From NCBI RefSeq assembly GCF_000001735.4, contig NC_003070.9:23483971-23547970 (forward strand): a stretch of DNA of 64,000 nucleotides. The letters run 5' to 3'. A model generated the notes under the pieces. The model was given only the letters and a program-made list of their open reading frames with translations, was not told the DNA's origin and searched no databases. The stretch is from Arabidopsis thaliana. Lineage: Eukaryota > Streptophyta > Magnoliopsida > Brassicales > Brassicaceae. Shown here in pieces: positions 1 through 10,515 of the stretch. Every line of letters starts with the position of its first letter. Position 1 is the stretch's first letter. A program made the translations under genes and the position numbers.

Positions 1-2097
1 CTCGAGAAGACGCAAGAATCAAACTCCGAGTTGATTCTTGCTGTTCAAGATCTTGAAGAAATGCTGGAGGAAAAGAGTAAGGAAGGAGCTGATAACATTG
101 AAGAATCAATGAGAAGGTCTTGTAGAAGTGAGACAGATGAAGATGATCATGATCAAAAGGCACTTGAGGACCTTGTGAAGAAACATGTGGATGCGAAAGA
201 TACACATATTTTGGAGCAGAAGATCACAGACCTTTATAATGAGATTGAGATATATAAACGTGATAAAGATGAGCTTGAGATACAGATGGAACAGCTTGCT
301 TTGGATTATGAGATACTGAAACAGCAAAATCATGATATCTCTTACAAGCTAGAGCAGAGCCAACTGCAAGAACAGTTGAAGATACAATACGAATGTTCAT
401 CTTCGCTTGTGGATGTGACCGAGCTTGAAAACCAAGTAGAGAGTCTGGAAGCTGAGCTCAAGAAGCAGTCCGAAGAGTTTTCAGAGTCTTTGTGCCGGAT
501 TAAAGAACTTGAATCACAAATGGAGACATTGGAAGAAGAGATGGAGAAACAAGCTCAGGTATTCGAGGCAGACATTGATGCTGTCACACGTGGTAAAGTG
601 GAGCAAGAGCAAAGAGCTATCCAAGCCGAAGAAACTCTAAGGAAAACGAGGTGGAAAAACGCTAGTGTAGCAGGAAAACTCCAGGATGAATTCAAAAGAC
701 TCTCTGAGCAGATGGATTCAATGTTTACATCAAATGAGAAAATGGCTATGAAAGCGATGACAGAAGCTAACGAATTACGAATGCAGAAACGTCAACTAGA
801 AGAAATGATCAAAGACGCTAATGATGAGCTCCGAGCAAACCAAGCCGAGTACGAGGCAAAGCTCCACGAGCTTTCTGAAAAGCTGAGTTTCAAAACCAGT
901 CAGATGGAGAGAATGTTAGAGAATCTTGATGAGAAGTCCAATGAGATAGATAATCAGAAGAGGCATGAAGAAGATGTTACTGCAAATTTAAACCAAGAGA
1001 TCAAAATCCTAAAGGAAGAGATTGAGAATCTGAAAAAGAACCAAGATAGTCTCATGTTACAGGCAGAGCAAGCAGAGAACCTGAGAGTTGATTTGGAAAA
1101 GACTAAAAAATCGGTTATGGAAGCCGAGGCTTCACTACAGAGAGAGAACATGAAGAAAATTGAGCTAGAGAGCAAGATTTCACTAATGAGGAAAGAGTCA
1201 GAGTCGCTAGCAGCGGAGTTACAAGTGATAAAGCTGGCCAAAGATGAAAAAGAAACAGCAATTTCACTCTTACAAACAGAGCTAGAAACCGTAAGATCTC
1301 AGTGCGATGATCTAAAGCATTCTTTATCAGAGAATGATTTGGAGATGGAGAAACACAAGAAGCAAGTGGCACACGTAAAAAGTGAGTTGAAGAAGAAAGA
1401 AGAAACAATGGCTAATCTTGAGAAGAAGCTAAAGGAAAGCAGAACCGCGATTACGAAAACCGCACAAAGAAACAACATCAACAAAGGAAGTCCAGTAGGT
1501 GCTCATGGTGGATCTAAAGAAGTTGCGGTTATGAAAGATAAAATAAAGCTTCTTGAGGTATATATATTTATCTACATCATTCGGTATTCGTTTCAGTATT
1601 GATATCTTCAGGTTGATGATAAGCTTGTGAACTTGTGATCCAGGGTCAAATCAAACTGAAGGAAACTGCTCTTGAATCTTCATCTAATATGTTCATCGAA
1701 AAGGAAAAGAATCTGAAGAACAGAATCGAGGAACTGGAAACTAAACTCGATCAAAATAGCCAAGAGGTTGTTAACATTTTCATGAAGAGATATAAAGTTG
1801 CAACCCAAAAAAAACATTTTGAAAATATGAAAATTTAACTCTTTTCGTTTTTTCTTTTTACTGATGATGAAACAGATGAGTGAGAATGAGCTTCTAAATG
1901 GTCAAGAAAACGAAGATATTGGAGTTCTTGTAGCGGAAATCGAGTCTTTGAGAGAGTGTAATGGATCAATGGAGATGGAGCTGAAGGAGATGCGAGAGAG
2001 ATACTCAGAGATAAGTTTGAGATTTGCAGAAGTGGAAGGGGAGAGACAACAGCTTGTAATGATAGTACGTAATCTTAAAAACGCTAAGAGGAGCTAA
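1..2097 (+). CDS. AT1G63300: Myosin-heavy-chain-related long coiled-coil protein, 3' part
   Basis: The frame is open from base 1, so the N-terminus lies outside the window. Exons here are 1-1557, 1644-1766 and 1876-2097; all junctions are phase 0 with GT-AG ends, and the stop is TAA at 2095-2097. The product is almost uninterrupted heptad coiled coil rich in Glu, Lys and Leu, with no catalytic motif visible. The family (plant NT-C2 coiled-coil proteins) usually starts with an EEIG1/EHBP1-type C2 domain, which would be upstream. The myosin label reflects only coiled-coil similarity: there is no motor head here. The likely role is a scaffold or membrane-linked coiled coil, but function is not shown by the sequence. 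Intron 1 keeps the frame open for a few codons before a stop, so an unspliced read would end near 1602. Confidence 0.88.
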
Positions 2098-2609
2098 ACC
2101 GGTATATAATCAGAAACCGGTTATCATATATTGATGATTTACAATTACATAATTTGCTTTTCTGTAATATATACTGGGAAAAAAACTTCAGTAAGATGTA
2201 ATTACTTTGTGTTTTTTTTCTAAAGTAAAAAATCTGCGCAAGTTTGAATTTTCAGCTTGATACATGGACATTCCCTATGCTCAGCTTAGTTTCTTTGATT
2301 TCCAGTAAAATACAATTGAGGTCTGAAAGAGTTTGATTTTTTTTGGACAAGGTATGGCCTCTACATTCCCTCATCAACCAAATAATCATATCAAAGAGGA
2401 TCGACCACACCATGCTTCATACATTTATTTATATTGAGAATAGACTATATATAGAACATGTTTGATAATAAGAAGCGCAAGCGAAAACAACAACCTCGAA
2501 GAGAAAGTAAAGTGCTTTGGCATGCACCACTTCTCTGATTATTTAGAGAAGGCAAGACAAGAAAATAAAAAAAGAGAATTAACACTGATCCATGAATATA
2601 CCATACCAT
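2098..2609. other. Intergenic: 3' UTRs of convergent genes
   Basis: The two flanking genes converge on this 510-bp AT-rich stretch. I see only untranslated or intergenic sequence, with no conserved reading frame. Confidence 0.5.
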
Positions 2610-3074
2610 TCAATTAGTATGTTCAGATTCTCGACGGTCACTTCTGGCAGGAGTCTTACCCTTCTTTCCCCTTGAACTCCTCGCAGGTATCTTCACCGAA
2701 GGTTTCTCCACATCGCCCGAAATGTCAAGATGAACGCCAGGATCATGAGTCTCGTACTTGGCCCCTATCATAATCGAGTTGTTCACAGCTTGGAAGTTGC
2801 TATTAACATAAGTGCTTAGGAAATCAAGCTCGTGGTCGCCATTTTGGTCTCTGTCTCCATGATTGTTGTCAAGCTCGGTCTTCATGGTGGCTCCAAGGTT
2901 GGATCCAGAAAGTGTGATGACTCTGATACCATCTTCCTCTTCATCGTATTGGCTAGGTCCTGCCTTATCTCCTCCCATGTGGGTTAAGGAAGAGATCATG
3001 TTCTTAAGCTCGTGCTCGAAATGTTGTTGTCGCCTGTGCTTCTCTGTTTCGCCTCTTGACTCGCTTAGCTTCAT
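2610..3074 (-). CDS. AT1G63310: Small hydrophilic hypothetical protein, 154 aa
   Basis: An intronless ORF from ATG at 3074 to the stop at 2610. The protein is charged and low in hydrophobic residues, with no membrane segment or signal peptide. Near the middle is an acidic stretch (DEEEDG). The C-terminus is basic (SSRGKKGKTPARSDRR), which could serve as a nuclear localisation signal or nucleic-acid contact. I do not recognise a domain. It converges with the coiled-coil gene upstream. That it is real rests on its length, codon-like composition and agreement with a remembered hypothetical locus; function is unknown and it is likely lineage-specific. Confidence 0.6.
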   Translation of the reverse strand: MKLSESRGETEKHRRQQHFEHELKNMISSLTHMGGDKAGPSQYDEEEDGIRVITLSGSNLGATMKTELDNNHGDRDQNGDHELDFLSTYVNSNFQAVNNSIMIGAKYETHDPGVHLDISGDVEKPSVKIPARSSRGKKGKTPARSDRRESEHTN

Positions 3075-3392
3075 TCTTTATCACCCAAAGCAGATACGCC
3101 AAGGCAAAGCAATCCAACTATGCATATATAAGCTATATGTGATTTTATATAATCTTTATGGGAATAAATTATGAGAACATTGCCTTGTGTTGCAATTAAA
3201 GAATTGGATTTTGTCTGTTACTAAAGTTATAGAATGACTTTCCATTGAGTTCAAGAATATTTTTTTTTTTACCGATTGTAAAAAATGTGAAATTATTATT
3301 ATAATTTAAGTTGAAATTATTTATTTATTAGTTGAAAATTGAAATTATTATTCAAGTTTTGAAAACAGAGTTTTGTTCCAAAAGAAAAAAAT

Positions 3393-3775
3393 TCCCAAGC
3401 TGATGCCTTGTTCAGAAAAATGAAAGAAGATGGGCCTCTTCCAGGTTTACTGGAGATGCCTCAACAATAAGTTTGGTGACTAATATGTTAAATGATGGGA
3501 GATTGGGAAAAAGCTTTTTTTAAACAGTTTCATCATCCTCGAGAAAAACGTAGTGAGGTGAATTAACGTTTTTGCTGCTATTAATGGAAATTTCTGTTTT
3601 GATGGTATGACTTAGCTTCATGGAATCTGTCTGATTATATTTGTTATTTTCACGCTAGGTTCCAGGCAAGAATTGATGATGCAAACACTCTTTACACACA
3701 AGAATGGTTGTCAAAGTCAGAGAAGCTGCGATCATGAAAATTTCAGACTTCAAATAATGTTTGCTATGTAAGTTC
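3393..3775 (+). pseudogene. Relic of a PPR gene 3' end plus 3' flank
   Basis: Bases 3397-3525 match the last PPR repeat and C-terminus of the PPR genes in this window (compare 25026-25253 and 7320-7549), including [14 protein letters not shown] followed by a shortened version of the GDAST...MLNDGRL tail. An internal deletion removes most of the terminal repeat. Similarity continues through the 3' flank to about 3775 (compare 7685-7800), so a genomic piece was duplicated rather than a cDNA. No start or upstream repeats remain. Confidence 0.75.
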
Positions 3776-4186
3776 TAAGCTTTTCATCTTTTTTGGGATT
3801 GCAGTCTTGTAGTATATATTCTGCTCGGTAGAATTTTATAGCGGGAAGTATCTCTGTTACAATCTTATTGTTCAAGATCTTCTGTTGTTTCTCAACGGTT
3901 TTAACTAGCGGCTATCCGCTCGTTCTCTCGTCTGTGTATGCCTTATCGATACTACGTTCCCACATCATTCCCTTACTCAATCAACAACAACAAAAAATAA
4001 AGTAAGTATGATGTGAAGAAACACAACAACAACAATAGATTCATCCTGAAATGTAAGTCAGGATATAGTAACATGATAAGAAGATACTCTACTAGAAGCT
4101 TGTCGGCAACAGAAATGACAATGTACTTCGACATAATCAATTTACAATGCTAGAGAACCAAGTTGTGCCCTATAAAATGGAAAGTA
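3776..4186. other. Intergenic, nothing recognised
   Basis: AT-rich sequence with no convincing ORF, RNA gene or repeat between the PPR relic and a short coding-like patch. Confidence 0.4.
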
Positions 4187-4308
4187 CTAGCATGGAAGTA
4201 AGAATGAAAATTTAGCAGCAGCGAGGCCTTCATCAACTCGAATTAATGGAGTAGGAGATACGCTGGTCTCTGGAAGCATGAGCAATTTACCATTCTTGAT
4301 GTGGGTCT
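4187..4308 (-). other. Coding-like fragment of unknown family
   Basis: On the minus strand a short frame of about 39 codons reads with protein-like composition (includes LLMLPETSVSPTPLIRVDEG) and stops at 4187. It is directly preceded by a splice-acceptor-like TTCTAG, as a last exon would be. I cannot assign a family or find a matching upstream exon. It may be the last exon of an unannotated or decayed gene, or chance. Bases 4309-4816 hold nothing else I can support. Confidence 0.2.
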
Positions 4309-4814
4309 AGAACTGAGCTTCATTTTAAAACAAAAACCACAATTATTTACATCTATCAAATTTTGTAATTTGTGAGCTTTCTTTATCTCCTACAAGACCA
4401 CCAAAACAGTTGTAACCATGGTTCAATACGAGTTAAAAAGCTTTTGCAGTTCACAAGAAGTTCACCAAAAATTTCGTTTTTTTTCAATAAATAAGCATTT
4501 GACATTACAATGCCACATATGAGGGGAGCTTTGGGAAGAAGAAGGAAGGTGAGAAACAAAACAAAAGTCTCCCTCGAGCTTGAAGAGAGCTCCTTATCAA
4601 GTTATTCGCAACCTAACGGGGAAATAACAAAGATTAGTATCAGTCATGTTCAATTGTTCATGAAGCTTTTACAAAACCGTAACCAAAAATAGACACATGA
4701 GAACACGCGTTGAGAAGTAATCAACAGAAAAGCAATATAAAAAGTTAATTTACCTCTCAAATGCTGCTTTCAAAGGAACATGGTTTGTCCGACTATTCTC
4801 ACGAAGATAAACTG

Positions 4815-4880
4815 ACTTAAGAAAGCATATCAAGGAATCTCCTATCATGTAACATATTAGTCACCAAGCCAAAAGTTGTT
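4815..4880 (-). repeat. Second copy of a PPR C-terminal end
   Basis: About 60 bases repeat, with divergence, the last codons of the adjacent minus-strand PPR fragment (4915-4990): the Leu-Val-Thr-Asn-Met-Leu-His-Asp-Arg tail and stop are recognisable. A small tandem duplication of the gene end. Confidence 0.6.
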
Positions 4881-4913
4881 AGGGCACATGGTTCCTCAAC
4901 AAGGATAAACTGT

Positions 4914-5659
4914 TTAAGATAGCATTTCCAAAAATCCTTTGTCCAATCTCCCATCATGCAACATATCTGTGACCAAGCCATAAGTTGAAGCATCTCCAGC
5001 AAATCTGCAACTCCTCATTTCTTTGATGAGTTCAGCTGATGCTGCTTTGTCACCATCTCTAAGATGCGCCCTAATAAGCGTATTATAAGTACCACTATCT
5101 GGAAGAGGCCCGTCTTCTTTCATTTTTCTGAATAAGGTATATGCTTCCTCCTTAAAACCTTTCTTACAGAATCCTGAGATCATTGTTGTGTAGGTTACAA
5201 CATTAGGCTTCACTCCTTTAAGGCTGAGGCTACAAAATAGATCCCACCCATCTTCCACCTTCCCTGCCTTGCACATCCCTTCAATCATAATATTATATGT
5301 GTAAATATAGGTTCCATTTTACTCTTTTGCATATACCCGAATACCACCAATGCTTTCTCTAGCTTCCCATTTTTACAGAGTCCATCTAACAGAATGTTGT
5401 ATGTCATGATATCGGGAGGCACGCCATCAGATACCATCTCTTTGAATATTTCTTGAGCCATATCACAATCTCCAGCTTGAAATAACCCTTGGATAAGAGT
5501 GGTGTAAGTGACTGTGTTGCCAACCAATCCTCTTTGAGACATCTCGCGGAAGAGTTCCATACCTTCGTCTACTCTCTTAGCCTTACAAAATCCCTTTATA
5601 AGAGTATTATAAGTCACTACGTTTGGGAAACAGTCCTTGCTAATCATCAACTCAAACAT
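4914..5659 (-). pseudogene. AT1G63320: Frameshifted 3' fragment of a P-class PPR gene
   Basis: Two abutting minus-strand frames (5659-5285 and 5288-4914) together encode about 6 PPR repeats, equivalent to the C-terminal third of the PPR genes at 5870-7549 and 23350-25253. Against the copy at 24850-24890 a single base is missing near 5312 (CCTATATTT instead of CCTACTATTT), which switches frame inside a repeat. The fragment has no transit peptide and starts exactly where similarity to the PPR family ends at 5659, next to the oppositely oriented PPR gene. A short protein could still come from either frame, but the intact ancestor was longer. Family role: organellar RNA binding; this copy is most likely non-functional. 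It keeps a near-perfect miR400 match at 5597-5617. Confidence 0.85.
5597..5617 (-). promoter_or_regulatory. miR400-type target site in PPR fragment
   Basis: The minus strand matches the complement of Arabidopsis miR400 (sequence recalled) at 20 of 21 positions; the one difference is C to T near the 3' end of the site. It lies in the [11 protein letters not shown] repeat. Confidence 0.55.
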
Positions 5660-5869
5660 GTATTATCATCCACGGCGAAGAGATTGTCTGTTCGTCGGAA
5701 TCTCCTGGGGAAAGGTAATCATCCAACTGCTCCTTACTCCTTCAATCTTTACGGTTTCTGTTGCTGGGGACGAGCTTTTTCTGGTAGCAGTGGTGATTAC
5801 AGAGAGAACTTGAGTAGAAAAGTGTTACAGGATTTGAAGTTAGATGATGCAATTGGTTTGTTCGGTGGC

Positions 5870-7549
5870 ATGGTCAAGTCACGTCCTTTACCTTCCATTT
5901 TTGAGTTCAATAAACTGTTGAGTGCCATTGCTAAGATGAAAAAGTTTGATCTTGTCATCTCTCTAGGTGAGAAGATGCAGAGGTTAGGAATTTCACATAA
6001 TCTATATACTTACAATATTTTGATCAACTGTTTCTGCCGACGCTCTCAAATCTCTCTTGCTTTAGCTCTTCTTGGCAAGATGATGAAACTCGGCTATGAG
6101 CCCAGCATTGTCACGCTTTCTTCTCTTCTCAATGGATACTGTCACGGTAAGAGGATTTCAGATGCTGTAGCTTTGGTTGATCAAATGGTGGAAATGGGGT
6201 ATAGACCTGACACAATCACATTTACAACTTTGATTCATGGGCTTTTTCTCCACAACAAAGCTTCTGAAGCTGTGGCGTTAGTTGATCGAATGGTTCAAAG
6301 AGGCTGTCAACCAAATCTGGTTACTTATGGAGTGGTAGTAAATGGATTATGTAAGAGAGGTGATATTGATTTGGCTTTTAATCTGCTCAACAAGATGGAA
6401 GCTGCGAAAATAGAGGCGGATGTTGTTATCTTCAACACAATCATCGATAGTCTCTGCAAATATAGACATGTGGATGATGCACTCAACCTATTCAAAGAAA
6501 TGGAAACCAAAGGAATTAGACCAAATGTTGTTACCTACAGCTCCCTCATAAGTTGCCTTTGTAGTTATGGAAGATGGAGTGATGCCTCTCAACTACTGAG
6601 TGATATGATTGAGAAGAAAATCAACCCTAATTTAGTCACGTTCAATGCATTGATCGATGCGTTTGTGAAAGAAGGAAAGTTTGTAGAGGCTGAGAAATTG
6701 CACGATGACATGATCAAAAGGTCTATAGATCCTGATATTTTCACTTACAATTCATTGATCAACGGGTTCTGTATGCATGATCGTCTAGACAAGGCCAAGC
6801 AGATGTTTGAGTTCATGGTTAGCAAGGACTGTTTCCCAGATTTAGATACATATAATACTCTCATAAAGGGATTTTGCAAGTCTAAGAGAGTAGAAGATGG
6901 TACGGAACTCTTCCGCGAGATGTCTCATAGAGGATTGGTTGGCGATACAGTCACTTACACCACTCTTATCCAAGGGCTTTTTCATGATGGCGACTGTGAT
7001 AATGCCCAAAAGGTTTTCAAACAGATGGTTTCTGATGGTGTACCTCCTGATATAATGACATACAGCATTTTGTTAGATGGACTCTGTAATAACGGGAAGC
7101 TAGAGAAAGCATTGGAGGTTTTCGACTATATGCAAAAGAGTGAGATAAAACTTGATATTTACATATATACTACTATGATTGAAGGGATGTGCAAGGCTGG
7201 GAAGGTGGATGATGGGTGGGATCTATTTTGTAGCCTCAGCCTTAAAGGAGTGAAGCCTAATGTTGTAACCTACAATACCATGATCTCAGGCTTGTGTAGT
7301 AAACGCCTATTACAGGAAGCTTATGCCTTGCTAAAAAAAATGAAAGAAGACGGGCCTCTTCCAGATAGTGGTACATATAATACACTTATCAGGGCACATC
7401 TGAGAGATGGTGACAAAGCAGCATCAGCTGAACTCATCAGAGAAATGAGGAGTTGCAGGTTTGTTGGAGATGCTTCAACCATTGGCTTGGTCGCTAATAT
7501 GTTGCATGATGGGAGATTAGACAAAAGCTTCCTCGATATGCTTTCTTAA
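5870..7549 (+). CDS. AT1G63330: P-class PPR protein (RFL clade), 559 aa, 5'-truncated gene
   Basis: From ATG at 5870 to the stop at 7547-7549 the gene encodes fifteen consecutive 35-residue P-type PPR repeats (each like ..PxxVTYNTLIxGxCKxGxxxxAxxLFxEM..) and a short tail. P-class PPR proteins bind organellar RNA in a sequence-specific way; this clade contains restorer-of-fertility-like genes, usually mitochondrial. The open frame continues upstream through sequence matching the transit-peptide region of the paralogue at 23350 (from about 5656, [10 protein letters not shown]...), but the paralogue's first codons and promoter are absent: at 5659 the sequence switches to an inverted PPR fragment. 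The 5870 ATG therefore yields a protein without a recognisable targeting peptide. Upstream ATGs in this frame lie in antisense PPR sequence. Bases 5835-6417 are identical to 23540-24122. Confidence 0.85.
6633..6653 (+). promoter_or_regulatory. miR161-type target site
   Basis: Matches the complement of Arabidopsis miR161.2 (recalled) at 20 of 21 positions; the mismatch is the G at 6640. It lies in the [12 protein letters not shown] repeat. The miR161 family is known to target PPR transcripts. Confidence 0.6.
6845..6865 (+). promoter_or_regulatory. miR400-type target site
   Basis: Matches the complement of miR400 (recalled) at 18 of 21 positions, with mismatches confined to the 5' end of the site, i.e. 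the 3' end of the miRNA, which is the tolerated end. Confidence 0.45.
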
Positions 7550-7911
7550 AACACTTGCATCATCCTTGAGGGTAAAAGCTGTGAGTTGAATTAACGTTTT
7601 TTGCTTTTACTCTAATGACGCGTTGTGGTAATGTCTGGTCACTATAAAATACTGTATGACTAATTCTATTTGTTATTTTCTTGCTAGGTTACAGAAGTTG
7701 ATGCAATCACTTGTTGTCTTGTTGAGACAAGAATAGCCTTCAAAGACAAGAAGCTCGCTCCTATCATGAACATTTCAGACTTCAAGTAATGTTGTTACAT
7801 GTAAGTTTCCAACATTTCAGAGACCTTAAGTGATGTTTACAATACAATATGCATTATTTCGCATGTAATAAACCCACATACCCTCATTTCAGAGACTTCA
7901 AGTGATGTTTT
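7550..7911. other. PPR 3' UTR/flank
   Basis: Follows the PPR stop. Bases 7685-7800 are similar to 3' flanks at 3660-3775 and 25515-25620, so this flank duplicated together with the gene family. No other feature seen. Confidence 0.5.
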
Positions 7912-10049
7912 TCAGCTTGTATATTCTCTTTCGATTAAAGAACTGGGATAGTTAGATGGGAATTTGACGAAATCTTCATATGCTTCTGCGATGAGGTGAT
8001 CATCGTCCCAATCGTCCTTATATGTACTGGATTGGGATTGTATTCTCTTGAACACCTTGTAAAACATTTGCTCTCTCCATTTCTCGATACGAGGATAGTC
8101 ACATTGATCAGCAAGCCAATTATCGTATACAAACTGTAACCAAAAAAACACATTCAAATTAATGTATGCTTTCTTTTTGGATAATGTTTTCATACATGTT
8201 ATGGAAAGGAATACAGTACGAACCTGAGAATCTAATTCTGCCATAAGATGTGTGTATCTTTTGGGAATACATGAGGCTTCGAGCTTCGAATAAAACCCTA
8301 CCAGCCAAAACCGCGGCTACCCATTTGCTTTGGAGTTCAAACATTGGAAAAAGAATGACCTATAAATATCCGAATCATTGACCAATAAGTTGATTGACAT
8401 CAAGAGTTTGTTACTTCATATTCTAATCACAATTGTAAAAATCATTAACCTGCCATGGTAATCCGATGAATGAAAGTCCCGGAGAAAGAGCTGGTGGGAA
8501 AACATGCTTATATAATGGTCCAACACGGTTATCCTCAACGGTCACTTCGCCTTTCGTGTCGAGAAATGGGAAGTAATATTTGTACCTACTCATACAAAAA
8601 GTCTCATTAAAATGTTTCAAATAGACATTCATATGCGTAATATTTTGTTCCAATGTTTAGTAAGTTATATGCAGCATTGAACAATCACCCGGTGCAGTGC
8701 ATAATAGTATCAGCGTAAACCGTCTTTCCGTTCTTAAATACCACCGAACCATCTTCTCGGACAGTTTCAATCTGCAATGCATGTCGATAAGAAGTAATCT
8801 TCTGGATTTGATTTGACCAAATAAATAAGGTTGATGATGATTTTGATTCTTACATTAGAGTGAAGCCATAAGTTGTCGTAACCGGAAAGTTTTTCGTATG
8901 TTTCCGGTTTAGTTGATCTTGAAGATATATGGACTTCTTTTGTAACATTTACTATGTCTCTGCTTATATCGACTCCGCTCACTGAGCTTCCACCTAATAA
9001 ATTCAAACTTCATTACAGATTCATATAATGATCATGAGATCTGATTTTTGTTTTTTGTGTTTACCTGATCTTTAAATTGATCTGGAATTCTATAATTGTG
9101 GCTGTGAATTTGCTTTCCAGGACATGAATCTATGCCTGGAAAAACAAGTTATTACAAAAACTTACATTATTTTTGTTTCAAAGGAGAGGATTTTGTTTTC
9201 CTTTTTATGTAAAAATCAAACTTACATGTAAAAATCAGGGAAAACATTTTCTTACATATATAAGAAAATGTTTTTCCCTGATTTTTACATGTAAACATTT
9301 TCTTTTTACATGATTTTGTCTTTTAAATGACTTTTTTTTTTAGTTTTGCATTACAAGTTTTCAACGAAACAGAGTATGTCATGCAGAGAAAATATGCATA
9401 GGGGTTGTCTTGAACAGAGACAACAGAAATATTAACTATAATTCATATTTATAAACTTTTTGATTTATTTTGACGAGTAAGTTGGTTAATTATTACCAGG
9501 GATTAGAGCATGACGAGGCTCTGTATAGTGACCGTTACAAACAACTACGGCATCATAAATCTCGTCGGAGATATCACCGGAGTTTCTAGACTCGACTCTC
9601 CACTTTTTTGGATTTTCCGCCGCCGGCTCAGCCCTCACAACCTCCGTCTCGAACCGAATCATCTCGTCCATCTTGAACTTCCTCGCAAAGTCTTTCAGGT
9701 ATGCAAGAACCTCTATATGACCCGGATGTCGTCTCGGATCTCTAGACTTGTTTTCGGGTCCAGTCGAAAACGGGAAATCAGTGAAACCCATGCATTCTCG
9801 TGGGATGATTGTTCGGAGAGAACTATAGAGGCTCGAATGGATTACGGGTCGGGTCGGGTCAATGCTAAGCGGGTCAGGTTCGACATTAGGCGTGTAAGCC
9901 CACACGCCTCCGATTTGGTTCCCACGTTCGAAAACAACGACAGAGTGGCCCTCACGGCGGAGCTCTCGAGCAGCCACGAGTCCGGCTGCTCCAGCACCGA
10001 TTACTGCCACGTGGTGTGATGTGGTAGGAGGATTTACTGCTGGTACCAT
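7912..10049 (-). pseudogene. AT1G63340: Decayed FMO GS-OX-like flavin monooxygenase
   Basis: All seven exon equivalents of the intact paralogue at 19235-21388 can be found: 10049-9497, 9135-9065, 8993-8854, 8771-8689, 8585-8450, 8359-about 8222 and 8133-7912. Exon 1 is intact, with ATG and the FAD motif GAGAAGL. Lesions: (1) at exon 3 the Val-rich start of the NADPH motif is lost and I find no AG acceptor that joins exon 2 (phase 0) to the conserved frame; the obvious acceptor at 8994 reads into TGA within five codons. (2) In exon 6, after AAVLAGRV, a net 44-bp deletion relative to the paralogue shifts the frame before IPKRYTH. A truncated FAD-domain protein could be made. Family role: S-oxygenation of methylthioalkyl glucosinolates; this copy should not be active. 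Confidence 0.8.
9224..9292. repeat. Near-perfect 31-bp inverted repeat (hairpin) in FMO intron 1
   Basis: The left arm begins ACATGTAAAAATCAGGG and the right arm is its reverse complement ending at 9292, with one single-base bulge and a short loop (about ATATA). It lies in the first intron of the decayed FMO gene and is absent from the corresponding intron of the paralogue (20426-20832). Confidence 0.85.
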
Positions 10050-10379
10050 AATTAGTTAGGATATGTAATGGGATTTTTGTGTCATGTTAATTAATATGTG
10101 ATTATAAAGTGTTTTCAAATCTTTGGTCATATAGACTTTGTGGAGATGATGTCAATTGGGCGGACCCACAAAGAGAAGAAGGGTCAGCTGATCCCCTTAA
10201 AATATTATAAATTTCATATTTCAGATGAAGCTAAGACACCATCAATCCATTTTCCCAGTCTGCAGTATCTTATGGTATGCCTATTTTCACCCTGCTTACC
10301 AGAACAAAAAATTTCAATATCCTCAAATTTGATATCCTATCACAATACTCGGGAGATGACTTATTTCCTCCAAATCCTA
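10050..10379. other. Upstream region of decayed FMO, nothing recognised
   Basis: Promoter-side sequence of the FMO relic. I see no SDR partner gene here, unlike the intact FMO/SDR pair at 21.4-21.6 kb. Confidence 0.4.
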
Positions 10380-10515
10380 TAGTTTCGTCATCTGACAAGT
10401 AACAAGTGAGATATTGCAAGGAAACAAACTCTAATATTCTGTCGGAAAATTCAGACAGCTTTTCATTAGAAAATAGATGCAAAATAACTAGTTTAATTTG
10501 GCTTCAACATGAAGA
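10380..10515 (-). pseudogene. LRR fragment of an RPS5-like NLR
   Basis: Bases 10390-10510 resemble 11880-11995 in the neighbouring NLR (the LVSLQYL..ISELS..LP LRR segment, minus strand) with several substitutions and indels. Isolated: no NB-ARC is attached, so a relic. Confidence 0.7.

Noticed and set aside
5489..5869. N-terminal extension giving a 686-aa PPR frame
   Set aside because: The first 55 or so codons are antisense to an inverted PPR fragment; the open frame is a side effect of the inversion. The 5870 ATG was used.
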